In this document: in pieces, positions 43,349 to 53,258 of the stretch
Numbering within the stretch: position 1 is the stretch's first letter
Layout: each line of letters opens with the position of its first letter
DNA from: Corynebacterium xerosis NBRC 16721 = ATCC 373
Lineage (GTDB): Bacteria; Actinomycetota; Actinomycetes; Mycobacteriales; Mycobacteriaceae
Reading direction: 5' to 3'
DNA length: 64,000 nucleotides
NCBI RefSeq assembly: GCF_001552415.1
Contig: NZ_BCRD01000001.1
Coordinates: forward strand, 1-64,000
The notes under the pieces: model-generated
What the model saw: the letters and a program-made list of their open reading frames with translations, nothing else
Databases searched by the model: none
Told to the model about the DNA's origin: nothing
Program-made: the position numbers and the translations under genes

Positions 43349-43795
43349 CTACCGCTCGTCGACGGGACGCGGCTGGCCCTGGTGGCCCGGGAACGGGCGC
43401 GGCGCGACGGCCACGCGGCCCAGGTGGCCCTCGATCCAACGGCCCACCGCCTGCTTGGCGGCATCCGCCGCGTCGGCGACGGTGACCGGCTCCTGCGCCG
43501 GGTCGTCGACCTCCACGACCCGCTCCGGATCACCGGCGACGCAGATGGCGACCTCTGCGGCGTCGTCGCCCACCGGAGTCACCGCAACCTCCGCCAGCAG
43601 CTCGATGTTGGTCTGCTCCGCGACGGCCCACCGGTAGACGCGGTCGTTCTCCCAATCGGCGGCGGCGTCCTCGAAGTACTCGGGGTAGACGCCGCGGCCA
43701 TGGGCGATGGTCAGCGCGGGGGCGTCGTCGACGCGGCCGTCCTGGCGCAGCGGGCGGAGATGGAAACGGCCGGCATTGATTTCCATGGGTTCCAT
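43349..43795 (-). CDS. hypothetical protein
   Basis: The 148-residue cytoplasmic protein starts MEPMEINAGRFHLRPLRQDG, which weakly recalls the first strand of GNAT acetyltransferases, and continues DWENDRVYRWAVAEQ and VAVTPVGDDAAEVAIC. No acetyl-CoA-binding motif can be recognised, so the family is uncertain. The start at 43795 is preferred because AGAGGA abuts the earlier in-frame ATG at 43804. It lies 12 bp upstream of the glpK relic on the same strand. Confidence 0.68.
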   Translation of the reverse strand: MEPMEINAGRFHLRPLRQDGRVDDAPALTIAHGRGVYPEYFEDAAADWENDRVYRWAVAEQTNIELLAEVAVTPVGDDAAEVAICVAGDPERVVEVDDPAQEPVTVADAADAAKQAVGRWIEGHLGRVAVAPRPFPGHQGQPRPVDER

Positions 43796-43940
43796 GGGGG
43801 GCATTCCTCTCGTGCGGCGGGTCACCCGAAGCGGGCGGCATCCGCGTCTCGAACCGCCCGGAACGGCGGCTTCACTGCCCTCCAGAGTAGTGGAAGCGCG
43901 GCCCCGGAATGGCCCCGAATCGACGGCCGGACACGAAAAG

Positions 43941-43982
43941 GCGATCCCCGCCGCACCTTCCGGTGCGGCGGGGATCGCCGTG
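43941..43982 (-). terminator. accBC terminator
   Basis: A perfect 17-bp stem (43941-43957 with 43962-43978) has loop TTCC. On the minus strand it is followed by CTTTTCG. It lies 40-75 bp after the accBC stop. Confidence 0.9.
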
Positions 43983-44016
43983 GTTCGGCTCCGGCCCGGA
44001 GGCCGGAAGGGGGAGC

Positions 44017-45795
44017 TTACTTCAGCTCCATCAGGACGTCGCCCTTGCCGACGCCCGCGCCCGCCTCGGCCGCGAGGCCGGTGACGGTGCCGGCCTTGTG
44101 GGCCTTGACCGGGTTCTCCATCTTCATGGCCTCGAGCACGACCACGGTGTCGCCCTCGGCGACCTCCTGGCCCTCCTCGACCTCGACCTTGATGACGGTG
44201 CCCTGCATCGGGGCCACCACGGCGTCACCGGAGGCGGCCTTCTTGGCGCCGCCCGAGCGACGCTTCTTGGCCTTCTTGCGGGCGCCGCCGGCGCCGCCGC
44301 CCAGAGCAAGGTCGCCCGGCAGGGCAACCTCGACGCGGCGGCCGTCGATCTCGACGGTGACCTTCTGCGACGGCACGGCCTCGTCCTCGTCGACCTCGGA
44401 GTCGCCGGCGTAAGGCTGGATGGGGTTGTCCCACTCCTCCTCGATCCACTTGGTGTAGACGTCGAACTTCTCGCCGTCGCCGACGAACGCCGGGTTCTCG
44501 ACGATGTGGCGGTGGAACGGGATGACCGTGGCCAGGCCCTCGACGTTGTACTCGGCCAGGGCACGGGCGGAGCGGCGCAGGGCCTCATCGCGGTCCTTGC
44601 CCCACACGATCAGCTTGGCCAGCATCGAGTCGAACTGGCCGCCGATGACGTCGCCCTCGCGGATGCCGGTGTCCATGCGGACGCCCGGGCCCGACGGCTC
44701 CTCGTACTTGGTGATGGCGCCCGGCGCCGGCATGAAGTTGGAGCCGGCGTCCTCGCCGTTGATGCGGAACTCGAAGGCGTGGCCGTGCAGGGCCGGGTCC
44801 TCCTTGAGGGACAGCTCCTTGCCCTCGGCGATGTTGAACTGCTCGCGGACGAGGTCCAGGCCGGTGATCTCCTCGGTGACCGGGTGCTCGACCTGGAGGC
44901 GGGTGTTGACCTCGAGGAAGGAGATCAGGCCGTCGGAACCGACCAGGTACTCGACGGTACCGGCGCCGTAGTAGCCGGCCTCCTTGCAGATGGCCTTCGC
45001 GGACTCGCGCAGGCGGCGGTCCTGGTCCTCGGTGAGGAACGGGGCCGGGGCCTCCTCGACCAGCTTCTGGAAGCGGCGCTGCAGGGAGCAGTCGCGGGTC
45101 GACGCGACGATGACGTTGCCGTGCTTGTCGGCCAGGACCTGGCACTCGACGTGGCGGGCCTTGTCCAGGTAACGCTCGACGAAGCACTCGCCGCGGCCGA
45201 AGGCGGCGACGGCCTCACGGGTGGCGGACTCGAACAGGTCCTTGACCTCGGACATCTCGTAGGCGACCTTCATGCCTCGGCCACCGCCGCCGAAGGCGGC
45301 CTTGATGGCGATCGGCAGACCGAACTCCTCGGCGAACGCGACGACCTCGTCGGCGTCCTTGACGGGCTCCTTGGTGCCCGGGGCCATCGGGGCGTTGGCC
45401 TGCAGCGCGATGTGGCGCGCGGTGACCTTGTCGCCCAGGGAGCGGATGGACTCCGGCGACGGGCCGATCCAGATCAGGCCGGCGTTCTCGACGGCCTCGG
45501 CGAAGTCGCCGTTCTCCGACAGGAAGCCGTAGCCCGGGTGGATGGCGTTGGCGCCGGACTTCTTGGCGGCGTCGAGGATCTTGTCGAAGACGAGGTAAGA
45601 CTCCGCGGACGTCTGGCCGCCCAGCGCGAACGCCTCGTCGGCCATCGTCACGAAGGGCGCGTTAGCATCCGGCTCCGCATAAACGGCGACCGACGGAATG
45701 CCGGCGTCCTTCGCGGCGCGGATGACGCGAACGGCGATCTCGCCACGGTTGGCGACGAGAACCTTCGTGATCTTCTCGGTGGTCTGCTCGGACAC
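44017..45795 (-). CDS. accBC: acyl-CoA carboxylase alpha subunit (biotin carboxylase + carrier)
   Basis: The 592-residue protein joins a biotin carboxylase (about 1-450: [29 protein letters not shown], the glycine-rich [26 protein letters not shown]) to a carboxyl-carrier domain (about 515-592) with biotinylated Lys558 in EAMKM. It carboxylates its biotin with bicarbonate and ATP and hands the carboxyl group to beta subunits such as DtsR1, DtsR2 or AccDA. A Lys/Ala/Gly-rich hinge lies at about 490-515. The GTG start at 45795 has AGGAGG 9 nt upstream. In this window BirA, which attaches the biotin, is encoded at 53 kb. Confidence 0.97.
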   Translation of the reverse strand: MSEQTTEKITKVLVANRGEIAVRVIRAAKDAGIPSVAVYAEPDANAPFVTMADEAFALGGQTSAESYLVFDKILDAAKKSGANAIHPGYGFLSENGDFAEAVENAGLIWIGPSPESIRSLGDKVTARHIALQANAPMAPGTKEPVKDADEVVAFAEEFGLPIAIKAAFGGGGRGMKVAYEMSEVKDLFESATREAVAAFGRGECFVERYLDKARHVECQVLADKHGNVIVASTRDCSLQRRFQKLVEEAPAPFLTEDQDRRLRESAKAICKEAGYYGAGTVEYLVGSDGLISFLEVNTRLQVEHPVTEEITGLDLVREQFNIAEGKELSLKEDPALHGHAFEFRINGEDAGSNFMPAPGAITKYEEPSGPGVRMDTGIREGDVIGGQFDSMLAKLIVWGKDRDEALRRSARALAEYNVEGLATVIPFHRHIVENPAFVGDGEKFDVYTKWIEEEWDNPIQPYAGDSEVDEDEAVPSQKVTVEIDGRRVEVALPGDLALGGGAGGARKKAKKRRSGGAKKAASGDAVVAPMQGTVIKVEVEEGQEVAEGDTVVVLEAMKMENPVKAHKAGTVTGLAAEAGAGVGKGDVLMELK

Positions 45796-46241
45796 GAAAC
45801 CCTCCTGTTTTCGTGGGCGCCGGACGGCTCGTCCGACCGGCGGTGAAACGACAGTCATCGGGGTCCGACGGTCACGCACGCCACATGCACGGGGCACATG
45901 TACGGGCTAACACCGTCCAACCCAATACGGTCATTCTGTCACAGGTGGCCGTTTCGGCCTTTGTCGGCCCACCCCACCCTGGGGCCACCCGATGAACTTG
46001 AACGATGTTCGTTCGCGGCCCGTTTCGCGCGGCGATGGTTGCACCGGACAAAGTTCGCATTTCATCGCGCCACCGGGGAAACGCCGGACCCCCGCCGCCA
46101 TCGCCGTACCGGCATCGCGCGCGGGGGTCCGGGGGGATTGCGTCGGGGGTGGCTGAGGTGCGGGAACGGAAGTGCCGGGTCGGCGCGGGTGGCGTCGTCA
46201 AGCAAACGAGACCATTCCGCGGACGGGCCGAAGCCGGCGTG
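45796..46241. promoter_or_regulatory. accBC-thtR intergenic region
   Basis: These 446 bp hold no credible gene. The accBC promoter must lie near 45880-45930 (minus strand TTGGAC...TGTTAGC is one possible pair). The CCGGACCCCCGC...GCGGGGGTCCGG hairpin (46084-46132), followed on the minus strand by CGTTTCCCC, is a likely thtR terminator. Confidence 0.5.
46084..46132 (-). terminator. likely thtR terminator
   Basis: CCGGACCCCCGC and GCGGGGGTCCGG pair perfectly over 12 bp around a 25-nt loop, and the minus strand then reads CGTTTCCC. Confidence 0.55.
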
Positions 46242-47135
46242 CTACGTCGCCGGGGCGTCGCCCGGTTCCATGCCGCGTGCGATCGGCGTGCGGATCATGT
46301 TGCCCCACTCGACCCAGGACCCGTCGTAGTTGCGGACGTTCTCGTGGCCCAGCAGATGGTGCAACACGAACCAGGTGTGGGCGGAGCGCTCGCCGATGCG
46401 GCAGTAGACGATCGTGTCGTCGCCGGCCTGCACGTCCGAGTAGATGGCGCCGAGCTCCTCGCGGGAGCGGAACCGCGAATTCGGGTGCACGGACTGGTTC
46501 CAGGGGACGTTCACCGCGGTGGGGATGTGGCCGCCGCGCAGCACGCCCTCCTGCGGGTAATCGACCATGTGCGTGCGGTTGCCCGAGTACTCCTCCGGCG
46601 TGCGCACGTCGATGAGGTTGCCCTTGCCCATGAGCTCGCGCGCATCCGCGGCGTAGGCGCGCAGCGTGTGGTCGTCGCGCTCGACGACCGGGTAGTCGGT
46701 GCGCGGGTACTCCGGGACCTCGAAGCTGGTGTCGCGCTCCTCGGTCATCCAGGCATCGCGGCCGCCGTTGAGCAGGCGCACGTCGGGGTGCCCGAACAGC
46801 TCGAAGACCCACAACGTGTACGCCGCCCACCAGTTGGACTTGTCGCCGTAGATCACCACGGTGTCGTCGCGCGAAATGCCCTTGGAGCGCATGAGCTCCG
46901 CGAACGCCTCCGCGTCGACGTAGTCGCGCACGGTCGGATCGTTGAGGTCGGTGTGCCAGTCGATGCGCACCGCGCCGGGGATGTGGCCGATGTCGTAGAG
47001 GAGCATGTCCTCGTCGGATTCGACGACGCGCAGGCCGGGGGAGCCCAGGCGGGCGGCCAGCCAATTGCTGGACACCAGGCGTTCCGGGTGGGCGTATTGC
47101 TGGAACTGCGGGTGCGGGTCGTGCGGGGCCGCCAT
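46242..47135 (-). CDS. thtR: thiosulfate/3-mercaptopyruvate sulfurtransferase
   Basis: The 297-residue protein has two rhodanese domains. The N-terminal one is inactive ([17 protein letters not shown] where the Cys loop should be). The C-terminal one carries Cys245 in VYCRIGERS, the active-site loop. It includes the hallmark [14 protein letters not shown] and [14 protein letters not shown] segments. It transfers sulfur to cyanide or thiols in the cytoplasm. GAAGGAGC lies about 4 nt before the ATG. The accBC-thtR neighbourhood is conserved in corynebacteria. It is divergent from the Cj0069-type gene. Confidence 0.95.
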   Translation of the reverse strand: MAAPHDPHPQFQQYAHPERLVSSNWLAARLGSPGLRVVESDEDMLLYDIGHIPGAVRIDWHTDLNDPTVRDYVDAEAFAELMRSKGISRDDTVVIYGDKSNWWAAYTLWVFELFGHPDVRLLNGGRDAWMTEERDTSFEVPEYPRTDYPVVERDDHTLRAYAADARELMGKGNLIDVRTPEEYSGNRTHMVDYPQEGVLRGGHIPTAVNVPWNQSVHPNSRFRSREELGAIYSDVQAGDDTIVYCRIGERSAHTWFVLHHLLGHENVRNYDGSWVEWGNMIRTPIARGMEPGDAPAT

Positions 47136-47300
47136 CTTTGCTCCTTCTCGAGGGTGCCGCGCCGGCGCGGTCGGCGCTGTACGGTACCCACCACCTTACG
47201 GGGCTTGCCGCCGGTCGCTTTTCACGTGGCGGAAAGTTGCTCGTGACCTGCGTAAATGCGGGCACCTTGGCGCGGGGGCGAAAGTGACGGAAGTTACCCT

Positions 47301-47330
47301 TATAAATTCTTACTCCGCATTTAAGATTTT
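47301..47330 (+). promoter_or_regulatory. AT-rich promoter region
   Basis: TATAAATT (47301-47308) and TTAAGATTTT (47321-47330) are the most AT-rich runs in this part of the window and lie 97-126 bp before the next start codon. Either could supply a -10. Confidence 0.4.
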
Positions 47331-47426
47331 TCTCGGAACGGGCACTCACCCCGCCGGTTCCGGGGCCCCGACCTGCACGGGGATGCGGTGCCGGCGATCC
47401 CGGCCCCATGCTTTCAAGGAGCAAAA

Positions 47427-48494
47427 ATGCCCAAGAACATCGTCGTCTTCGAGGTCGAGGGCGGATCCGACAAATTCTTCGATGGCCACCGCCGCGACAC
47501 CATGCCGATCGTCGAGGCCATCCGCGCCAAGGGATGGGGCGCCGACGTCGTCTACTACCGCCCCGAATGGGCCGAAGCCCTCTACGAGCACGTGTCCGCC
47601 AACTACGACGGCTACATCTCCCGCGTGAACCCGGGCAACATCCCCGGCGGCGAGAAGGACTACTTCGATCTGCTCACCCGCCTGTCCGACGAGGCCGGCC
47701 TGGTGGGCATGTCCACGCCGGAGGAGATGATGGCGTACGGCGCCAAGGACGCGCTGGTCAAGCTCAAGGACACCGGCCTGGTGCCCACCGACACCGCCGC
47801 GTACTACGACGTCGCGTCCTTCCACGAGACGTTCCCGACGTCGCTGTCCTACGGCGAGCGCGTGCTCAAGCAGAACCGCGGCTCGACCGGCTCCGGCATC
47901 TGGCGCGTGCAGCTGGAGGACAAGGAAGTCGCCGCGTCCGTCGAGCCGGGCACCTCCCTGCCGCTGGACACCAAGCTCAAGTGCACCGAGGCCGTGGACA
48001 ACCACACCGAGGTCCGCGAGCTCGGCGACTTCATGGACTTCTGCGACCAGTACATCATCGGCGACAACGGCATGCTCGTGGACATGCGCTTCATGCCGCG
48101 CATCGTCGAGGGCGAGGTCCGCGTTCTCATGGTCGGCCCGCACCCGGTGTTCGTGGTGCACAAGAAGCCGGCCGCCGGCGGCGACAACTTCTCCGCCACC
48201 CTGTTCTCGGGCGCGAAGTACACCTACGACAAGCCGGAGGATTGGCAGGAGCTCGTCGACATGTTCGCCGAGGCCCGCCCGGTCATCGCGGAGAAGCTCG
48301 GCGGCGACAACATCCCGCTGATCTGGACCGCCGACTTCATGCTCGATGACGGCGAGGACGGCGGCGACACCTTCGTCCTCGGCGAGATCAACTGCTCCTG
48401 CGTCGGCTTCACCTCGGAGCTGGACATGGGCATCCAGGAGATGGTGGCGGACGAGGCCATCAAACGGGTCGTCGACAAGTTCGGCGACGCCTAG
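47427..48494 (+). CDS. Cj0069-family protein, ATP-grasp-like
   Basis: The 355-residue protein starts PKNIVVFEVEGGSDKFFDGHRRDTMPI and continues with VVYYRPEW, YISRVNPGNIPGGEKDYFDLL, YGAKDALVKLKDTGLVP and VLKQNRGSTGSGIW, with acidic residues in VDMRFMPR and LGEINCSCVGF. This is the Cj0069 family, widespread but without a known function. The order of lysine, glycine loop and paired acidic residues suggests an ATP-grasp ligase fold. AAGGAGC lies 5 nt before the ATG at 47427. It is a single gene ending in a terminator. Confidence 0.75.
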   Translation: MPKNIVVFEVEGGSDKFFDGHRRDTMPIVEAIRAKGWGADVVYYRPEWAEALYEHVSANYDGYISRVNPGNIPGGEKDYFDLLTRLSDEAGLVGMSTPEEMMAYGAKDALVKLKDTGLVPTDTAAYYDVASFHETFPTSLSYGERVLKQNRGSTGSGIWRVQLEDKEVAASVEPGTSLPLDTKLKCTEAVDNHTEVRELGDFMDFCDQYIIGDNGMLVDMRFMPRIVEGEVRVLMVGPHPVFVVHKKPAAGGDNFSATLFSGAKYTYDKPEDWQELVDMFAEARPVIAEKLGGDNIPLIWTADFMLDDGEDGGDTFVLGEINCSCVGFTSELDMGIQEMVADEAIKRVVDKFGDA

Positions 48495-48511
48495 TCGCCC
48501 CGCCCCCCATT

Positions 48512-48543
48512 GGCCCGCCCGGTTCCCGCCGGGCGGGCCTTCC
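48512..48543 (+). terminator. terminator after the Cj0069-family gene
   Basis: GGCCCGCCCGG and CCGGGCGGGCC pair around TTCCCG and are followed by TTCCG, between the convergent Cj0069-family and maf genes. Confidence 0.7.
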
Positions 48544-48555
48544 GATTCGCCGCTT

Positions 48556-49251
48556 CTACCGCGCCACGTTCCAGAACGCGGAGACGTCGAGGCCCCATCC
48601 GGCCAGCGTGCGCCGGATCAGGGGCAGGGACAGCCCCAGGACGCTGGACGGGTCGCCGTCGATGCCGTCGATGAACCATCCGCCCAGCGCCTCGAGCGTG
48701 AACGCGCCGGCGCAACCCAGCGGCTCGCCCGACTCGGCGTAGGCGACGATGTCGGCGTCCGACGGCTCGCCGAACCGCACCACCGTCGACACCGCCTCCG
48801 TCGCCGTGCGGATATCCCCGCCGGGCAGCAGGGCCGTGATCGAATGCCCCGTCACCAGCTCCGCGTTACGCCCACGCTGTGCCTTCCACCGCCGCACCGT
48901 CTCCTCGACGGTGTGCGGCTTGCCGGACAGCTCCCCGCCCATCAGCAGCATCGAATCGCACGCGATGACCACGGTGACGCCGTCCCCGCCATCCGTGCCC
49001 CCGCCCGTTTCCTCCCGGGCCAGTGCGCCGGTCACGGCCGCGGCCTTGGCTTGCGCCAGCCGCTTGACGACGGTGCCGGCGTCCGCGCCCTTCGCTCTCA
49101 ATTCATCGAGGATGGCGTCCTCGTCGACGTCCGGGGGCGACACCACCGGCTCGACCCCCGCCGAACGCAGGACCATCAGCCGGGACGGGGAACTGGACGC
49201 CAGGACGATGCGACGGGTGGGCGCGGGGCTTGCGGCGGGCACGGTACTCAT
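48556..49251 (-). CDS. maf: Maf nucleotide pyrophosphatase
   Basis: The 231-residue protein has IVLASSSPSRLMVLRSAGVEP near 15, CDSMLLMGGELSGKP near 98, ELVTGHSITALL and GAFTLEALGGWFIDGIDGDPSSVLGLSLPL, the Maf/YhdE/YceF family pattern. It hydrolyses non-canonical or regular NTPs (house-cleaning). A Gly/Asp-rich insert (ETGGGTDGGDG) lies before the CDS motif. ATG 49251 is chosen because TACCGT on the minus strand lies 8 nt upstream, suggesting a leaderless start. The maf-accE-dtsR order is typical of corynebacteria. Confidence 0.93.
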   Translation of the reverse strand: MSTVPAASPAPTRRIVLASSSPSRLMVLRSAGVEPVVSPPDVDEDAILDELRAKGADAGTVVKRLAQAKAAAVTGALAREETGGGTDGGDGVTVVIACDSMLLMGGELSGKPHTVEETVRRWKAQRGRNAELVTGHSITALLPGGDIRTATEAVSTVVRFGEPSDADIVAYAESGEPLGCAGAFTLEALGGWFIDGIDGDPSSVLGLSLPLIRRTLAGWGLDVSAFWNVAR

Positions 49252-49287
49252 GGGGGACAACGGTAGCGGGGCCGCGCCGGACCCGAA

Positions 49288-49333
49288 AAACGGCGACGCC
49301 GCCGCCTCCCCGGTGAAGGGAGGCGACGGCGTC
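49288..49333 (-). terminator. terminator of accE operon
   Basis: On the minus strand, GACGCCGTCGCCTCCC and its partner pair around TTCACCG, followed by GCCGTTTTTCGGG. The GTCGCAAAGC 11-mer copy lies next to it at 49334-49343. Confidence 0.75.
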
Positions 49334-49343
49334 GTCGCAAAGC
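49333..49343 (-). repeat. GCTTTGCGACG 11-mer, copy 6
   Basis: Intergenic, directly before the terminator stem of the accE operon, the same arrangement as copy 5. Confidence 0.7.
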
Positions 49344-49367
49344 AAGCGGGTCTGGCCCGGTAACGGC

Positions 49368-49631
49368 CTAGTAGAACTGGACGTTCTGGAAGCTGCCCGG
49401 GCTGTAGCTCAGCGGCTGCTGCAGGCGGTCGTCCAGGTTGCCCCACTGATTGCGGGGACCCTTCGGGCCGGCGTCGGCGGCACCGTTGGCCATGCCGGCG
49501 AACAGCACGGCCAGCGTCGCGACCTGCGCATCGGTCGGGTTGCCCTTGACGACCTTGAGGAACGGGGCCTTGGGGGCCTCCTGCGCCTCGGCGTTGTCGG
49601 TGGCGGTGGTGTCGTTGGCGTTATCGGTCAC
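49368..49631 (-). CDS. accE: acyl-CoA carboxylase epsilon subunit
   Basis: The 87-residue protein has an acidic, disordered N-terminus (1-22) and the epsilon core [24 protein letters not shown], then the C-terminal [21 protein letters not shown]. Epsilon subunits associate with the acyl-CoA carboxylase of corynebacteria and mycobacteria and stimulate it. Its start overlaps the dtsR2 stop by 4 bp (ATGA), a translational coupling. Confidence 0.9.
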   Translation of the reverse strand: MTDNANDTTATDNAEAQEAPKAPFLKVVKGNPTDAQVATLAVLFAGMANGAADAGPKGPRNQWGNLDDRLQQPLSYSPGSFQNVQFY

Positions 49632-51256
49632 AGCGGAATGTTCCCATGCTTCTTGGCGGGCACGTTGACGACCTTGCGGTCGAGCAGACGCAGGCCCTCG
49701 ATGATCTGGCCGCGGGTCTCCGACGGCGGGATGACCGCGTCGATGAAGCCGCGCTCGGCGGCCATGTACGGGTTGACCAGGGTCTCCTCGTACTCGGCCT
49801 CGTACTCCTTCTGCACCGCCACGACGTCCTTGCCGTCGGCGGCGGCCTGCTTCAGCTCCTTGCGGTAGATGAAGCCCACGGCGCCGGAGGCGCCCATGAC
49901 GGCGATCTGCGCGGTCGGCCAGGCGAGGTTGATGTCCGCGCCCATGTCCTTGGAGCCCATGACGCAGTACGCTCCGCCGTACGCCTTGCGGGTGATGACC
50001 GTGATCTTGCCGACGGTCGCCTCGGCGTAGGCGTACAGCAGCTTCGCGCCGCGGCGGATGATGCCGTCGAACTCCTGGGACGTGCCCGGCAGGAAGCCCG
50101 GGACGTCGACCAGCATGATGATCGGGATGTTGAACGCGTCGCAGGTGCGGACGAAGCGGGCGGCCTTCTCGGACGCCTTGATGTCCAGGCAGCCAGCGAA
50201 CTGGATCGGCTGGTTGGCGACGAAGCCGACCGAGCGGCCCTCGACGCGGCCGAAACCGATGACGACGTTCTGCGCGTAGTCCTCCTGGATCTCCAGGAAA
50301 TCGCCGTCGTCGACCAGGCGCGTGATGACGTCCTTGATGTCGTACGGCTGGTTCGGGGAGTCCGGGATCAGCGTGTCCAGCTCGAGGTCGGTCTCGTTGA
50401 TGTTGTCGGCGATGGAGCCCTCGAACGGCTCGGCCTCCAGGCGCGGGGCCTCGGCGCGGTTGTTCGACGGCAGGTAGCCGACCAGCTCCTGGACGAAGGA
50501 CAGGGCGTCCTCGTCGTCGGAGGCGGTGTAGTGCGAGGTGCCCGAGGTGGCCATGTGGGTGCCGGCGCCGCCGAGCTCCTCCTGCGTGACCTCCTCGCCG
50601 GTGACCGTCTTGATGACGTCCGGGCCGGTGATGAACATCTTGGAGGTGCCGTCGACCATGATGATGAAGTCGGTCAGGGCCGGCGAGTACACGTGGCCAC
50701 CGGCGCAGGCGCCCATGATCAGGGAGATCTGCGGGATGACGCCCGAAGCCTGGGTGTTGCGGAAGAAGATCTGCGAGTAAAGGCCGAGCGAGACGACGCC
50801 CTCCTGGATGCGGGCGCCGGCGCCCTCGTTGATGCCGATGATCGGCACGCCGGTCTTGATGGCCAGATCCATGATCTTCACGATCTTCTCGCCGTAGACC
50901 TCGCCGAGCGCGCCACCGAAGATCGCGCCGTCCTGCGAGAAGACGCAGACCTTGCGGCCGTCGATGGTGCCGTAGCCGGTGACCACGCCGTCGGTAACCG
51001 GACGGCGGGAGTCCAGGCCGAAGTTCTTGGAGCGGTGGCGGGCCAGGGCGTCGATCTCGACGAACGAACCATCGTCGAGGAGGAACTCGATGCGCTCGCG
51101 GGCGGTGAGCTTGCCGTTGTCGTGGACGCGGTCGATGGAGGCCTGGCCCATCGGGGCCTGGGTCTCGGCGAGGCGCGCGCGCAGATCGGCGAGCTTGCCA
51201 GCGGTGGTGGACTTGTCCGGCTCGGTGCCGGTGGTGGTGTGTGCGGCAGTCGTCAT
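49628..51256 (-). CDS. dtsR2: acyl-CoA carboxylase beta subunit DtsR2
   Basis: The 542-residue protein consists of two crotonase-like carboxyltransferase halves (about 30-270 and 290-530). Signatures include [73 protein letters not shown] and the C-terminal [15 protein letters not shown], which follow C. glutamicum DtsR2. It transfers carboxyl from biotin to an acyl-CoA. ATG 51256 is preferred because TAGACT (51264-51269) ends 7 nt upstream. It overlaps accE. Confidence 0.94.
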   Translation of the reverse strand: MTTAAHTTTGTEPDKSTTAGKLADLRARLAETQAPMGQASIDRVHDNGKLTARERIEFLLDDGSFVEIDALARHRSKNFGLDSRRPVTDGVVTGYGTIDGRKVCVFSQDGAIFGGALGEVYGEKIVKIMDLAIKTGVPIIGINEGAGARIQEGVVSLGLYSQIFFRNTQASGVIPQISLIMGACAGGHVYSPALTDFIIMVDGTSKMFITGPDVIKTVTGEEVTQEELGGAGTHMATSGTSHYTASDDEDALSFVQELVGYLPSNNRAEAPRLEAEPFEGSIADNINETDLELDTLIPDSPNQPYDIKDVITRLVDDGDFLEIQEDYAQNVVIGFGRVEGRSVGFVANQPIQFAGCLDIKASEKAARFVRTCDAFNIPIIMLVDVPGFLPGTSQEFDGIIRRGAKLLYAYAEATVGKITVITRKAYGGAYCVMGSKDMGADINLAWPTAQIAVMGASGAVGFIYRKELKQAAADGKDVVAVQKEYEAEYEETLVNPYMAAERGFIDAVIPPSETRGQIIEGLRLLDRKVVNVPAKKHGNIPL

Positions 51257-51263
51257 GTTCACG

Positions 51264-51269
51264 AGTCTA
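51264..51269 (-). promoter_or_regulatory. leaderless promoter -10 of dtsR2
   Basis: Minus-strand TAGACT ends 7 nt before the dtsR2 ATG, so dtsR2-accE can be transcribed apart from dtsR1 in spite of the 126-bp gap. Confidence 0.5.
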
Positions 51270-51382
51270 CGTTCAGGGAACTACGGTCCGGGAAATGGGG
51301 GCAACCGGCGTTCGCTTGCGGGTGGATAGGGGGTCGTCGCCGGGGGTGCGCGCCGCCCCCGAAGGGTGGCGCGGACGCCTTG

Positions 51383-53038
51383 TTACAGCGGCATGTTCCC
51401 GTGCTTGCGCGCAGGCCAGGCGACCTTCTTGTCGCGCAGCAGGCGCAGGTTCCGGGCGATGCGGACGCGGGTCTCCGACGGAAGGATGACTTCGTCGATG
51501 AGCCCCCGTTCGGCGGCGAGGTACGGGTTCAGCATGTGGTCCTCGTAGGCCTGCTCGTACTGCTTGATGAGCTCCGAGGCGTCGCCGTCGCGCTCGATCG
51601 CGGCCTTGATCTCGCGGCGGTGCAGGAAGCCCACGGCGCCGGCGGCGCCCATGACGGCGATCTGCGCGGTCGGCCACGCCAGGTTCAGGTCCGCGCCCAG
51701 TCCCTTGGAGCCCATGACGCAGTACGCGCCGCCGTAGGCCTTGCGCATGGTGACGGTGATCTTCGGGACGGAGGCCTCGGCGTAGGCGTACAGCAGCTTC
51801 GCGCCGCGGCGCAGGATGCCCTGGTACTCCTGGTCGGCGCCGGGCAGGAAGCCCGGGACGTCGACGAGCAGGACCAGCGGGATGTTGAAGGCGTCGCAGG
51901 TGCGGACGAAGCGGGCGGCCTTCTCCGAGGCGTCGATGTCCAGGCAGCCGGCGAATTGCAGCGGCTGGTTGGCGACGAAGCCGACGACGCGGCCTTCGAT
52001 GCGGCCGAAGGCGATGACGACGTTGTCGGCGCGACCCTCCTGGATCTCCATGTAGTCGCCGTCGTCGGCGAGGGAGGAGATGACGTCGCGGACGTCGTAC
52101 GGCTGCGACGGGTTGTCCGGGATGATGTTGTCCAGGGCTCGGTCGTCCTCGTTGACCTCGAAGTCGAAGTCGTCCTCGATGATCTCCGGGAGGACGCGGT
52201 TGTTGTCCGGCAGGTGGTCGAGCAGGTCGCGGACCCAGTCCAGGGCGTCCTCGTCGTCGGTGGCGGTGTAGTGGGTGTTGCCGGCCAGCTCCATATGGGT
52301 GGACGCGCCGCCGAGCTCCTCCTGGGTGATCTCCTCGCCGGTGACGGTCTTGATCACGTCGGGGCCGGTGACGAACATGCGCGACGAGTTCTCGACCATG
52401 ACCACGAAGTCGGTCAGCGCGGGGGAGTAGGCGTTGCCGCCGGCGCAGGCGCCGAAGATGACGGAGATCTGCGGGACGACGCCGGAGGCCTTCACGTTGT
52501 AGTGGAAGGTCTGGGCGATGTAGTCCAGGGAGACGGCGCCGTCCTGGATGCGGGCGCCGGCGCCCTCGTACAGGCCGACGATGGGGCGGCCGGTCTTGAT
52601 GGCCAGCTGCTGCAGCTTGACCATCTTCTCGCCGTAGACCTCGCCGAGGGCGCCGCCGAAGACGGTGCCGTCCTGGGAGAAGACGCAGACCTCGCGACCG
52701 TCGACGGTGCCCCAGCCGGTGACGATGCCGTCGGTGGCGGGGCGCTTGGCGTCCATGCCGAAGTCCTTGGTGCGGTGGCGGGCCAGGGCGTCGGTCTCGA
52801 CGAAGGAACCCTCGTCGAGGAGGTGGGCGATGCGGTCGCGGGCGGTCATGCGGCCCTTGTCGCGGACCTTCTGGTGCGCGGCGGGCCCGACGGGCATGGT
52901 GGCCTCGGCGCGGCGGCGGAGCAGGTCCTCGTTCTTCGCCGCGGTGGTCTGCGGCGGGCGGTCGTCGCCGAACTGGTCGGCGGCGGACGCGGCGGCGGTG
53001 TCCTGATCGGCGGGGAGCAAACGTGAGGAGAAGGTCAT
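51383..53038 (-). CDS. dtsR1: acetyl-CoA carboxylase beta subunit DtsR1
   Basis: The 551-residue carboxyltransferase has the DtsR1 marks [76 protein letters not shown] and the end RKHGNMPL. It is known in C. glutamicum as the beta subunit of acetyl-CoA carboxylase (AccD1), partnering AccBC. It is about 55% identical by eye to the adjacent dtsR2, from which it differs in the acyl-pocket regions. The start at 53038 has TATCTT 8 nt upstream, again leaderless-like, and a GlxR-like site 48 bp further up. Confidence 0.95.
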   Translation of the reverse strand: MTFSSRLLPADQDTAAASAADQFGDDRPPQTTAAKNEDLLRRRAEATMPVGPAAHQKVRDKGRMTARDRIAHLLDEGSFVETDALARHRTKDFGMDAKRPATDGIVTGWGTVDGREVCVFSQDGTVFGGALGEVYGEKMVKLQQLAIKTGRPIVGLYEGAGARIQDGAVSLDYIAQTFHYNVKASGVVPQISVIFGACAGGNAYSPALTDFVVMVENSSRMFVTGPDVIKTVTGEEITQEELGGASTHMELAGNTHYTATDDEDALDWVRDLLDHLPDNNRVLPEIIEDDFDFEVNEDDRALDNIIPDNPSQPYDVRDVISSLADDGDYMEIQEGRADNVVIAFGRIEGRVVGFVANQPLQFAGCLDIDASEKAARFVRTCDAFNIPLVLLVDVPGFLPGADQEYQGILRRGAKLLYAYAEASVPKITVTMRKAYGGAYCVMGSKGLGADLNLAWPTAQIAVMGAAGAVGFLHRREIKAAIERDGDASELIKQYEQAYEDHMLNPYLAAERGLIDEVILPSETRVRIARNLRLLRDKKVAWPARKHGNMPL

Positions 53039-53085
53039 GTTTGAGGAAGATAGCGTTTGGGAGCGAAAAGGTGAAGTCGATGCCC

Positions 53086-53101
53086 TGTGATAAATGTCAC
53101 T
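53086..53101. promoter_or_regulatory. candidate GlxR site between dtsR1 and birA
   Basis: TGTGATAAATGTCACT matches nine of ten half-site bases of the GlxR consensus TGTGA-N6-TCACA. The centre lies about 55 bp upstream of the inferred dtsR1 start point, the place used by Crp-type activators. Confidence 0.55.
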
Positions 53102-53258
53102 TGCCAAAACCGTAACTTGCAGGGTGGCGAACACTGTTTTTCATTCATCCAGGTCACGGCCAAATAACGGGACGGTAACGGCGGGTGTGCATTCGCGGTG
53201 ATTTCTCGTCCCATGGGCGGACGCGGGGCATCCGCACCCCCGGCTAGACTTCGGTGCC

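Noticed and set aside
49646..53026. A 1126-codon frame antisense to dtsR2 and dtsR1, with two similar halves
   Set aside because: The internal repeat merely mirrors the homology of the two carboxyltransferase genes.
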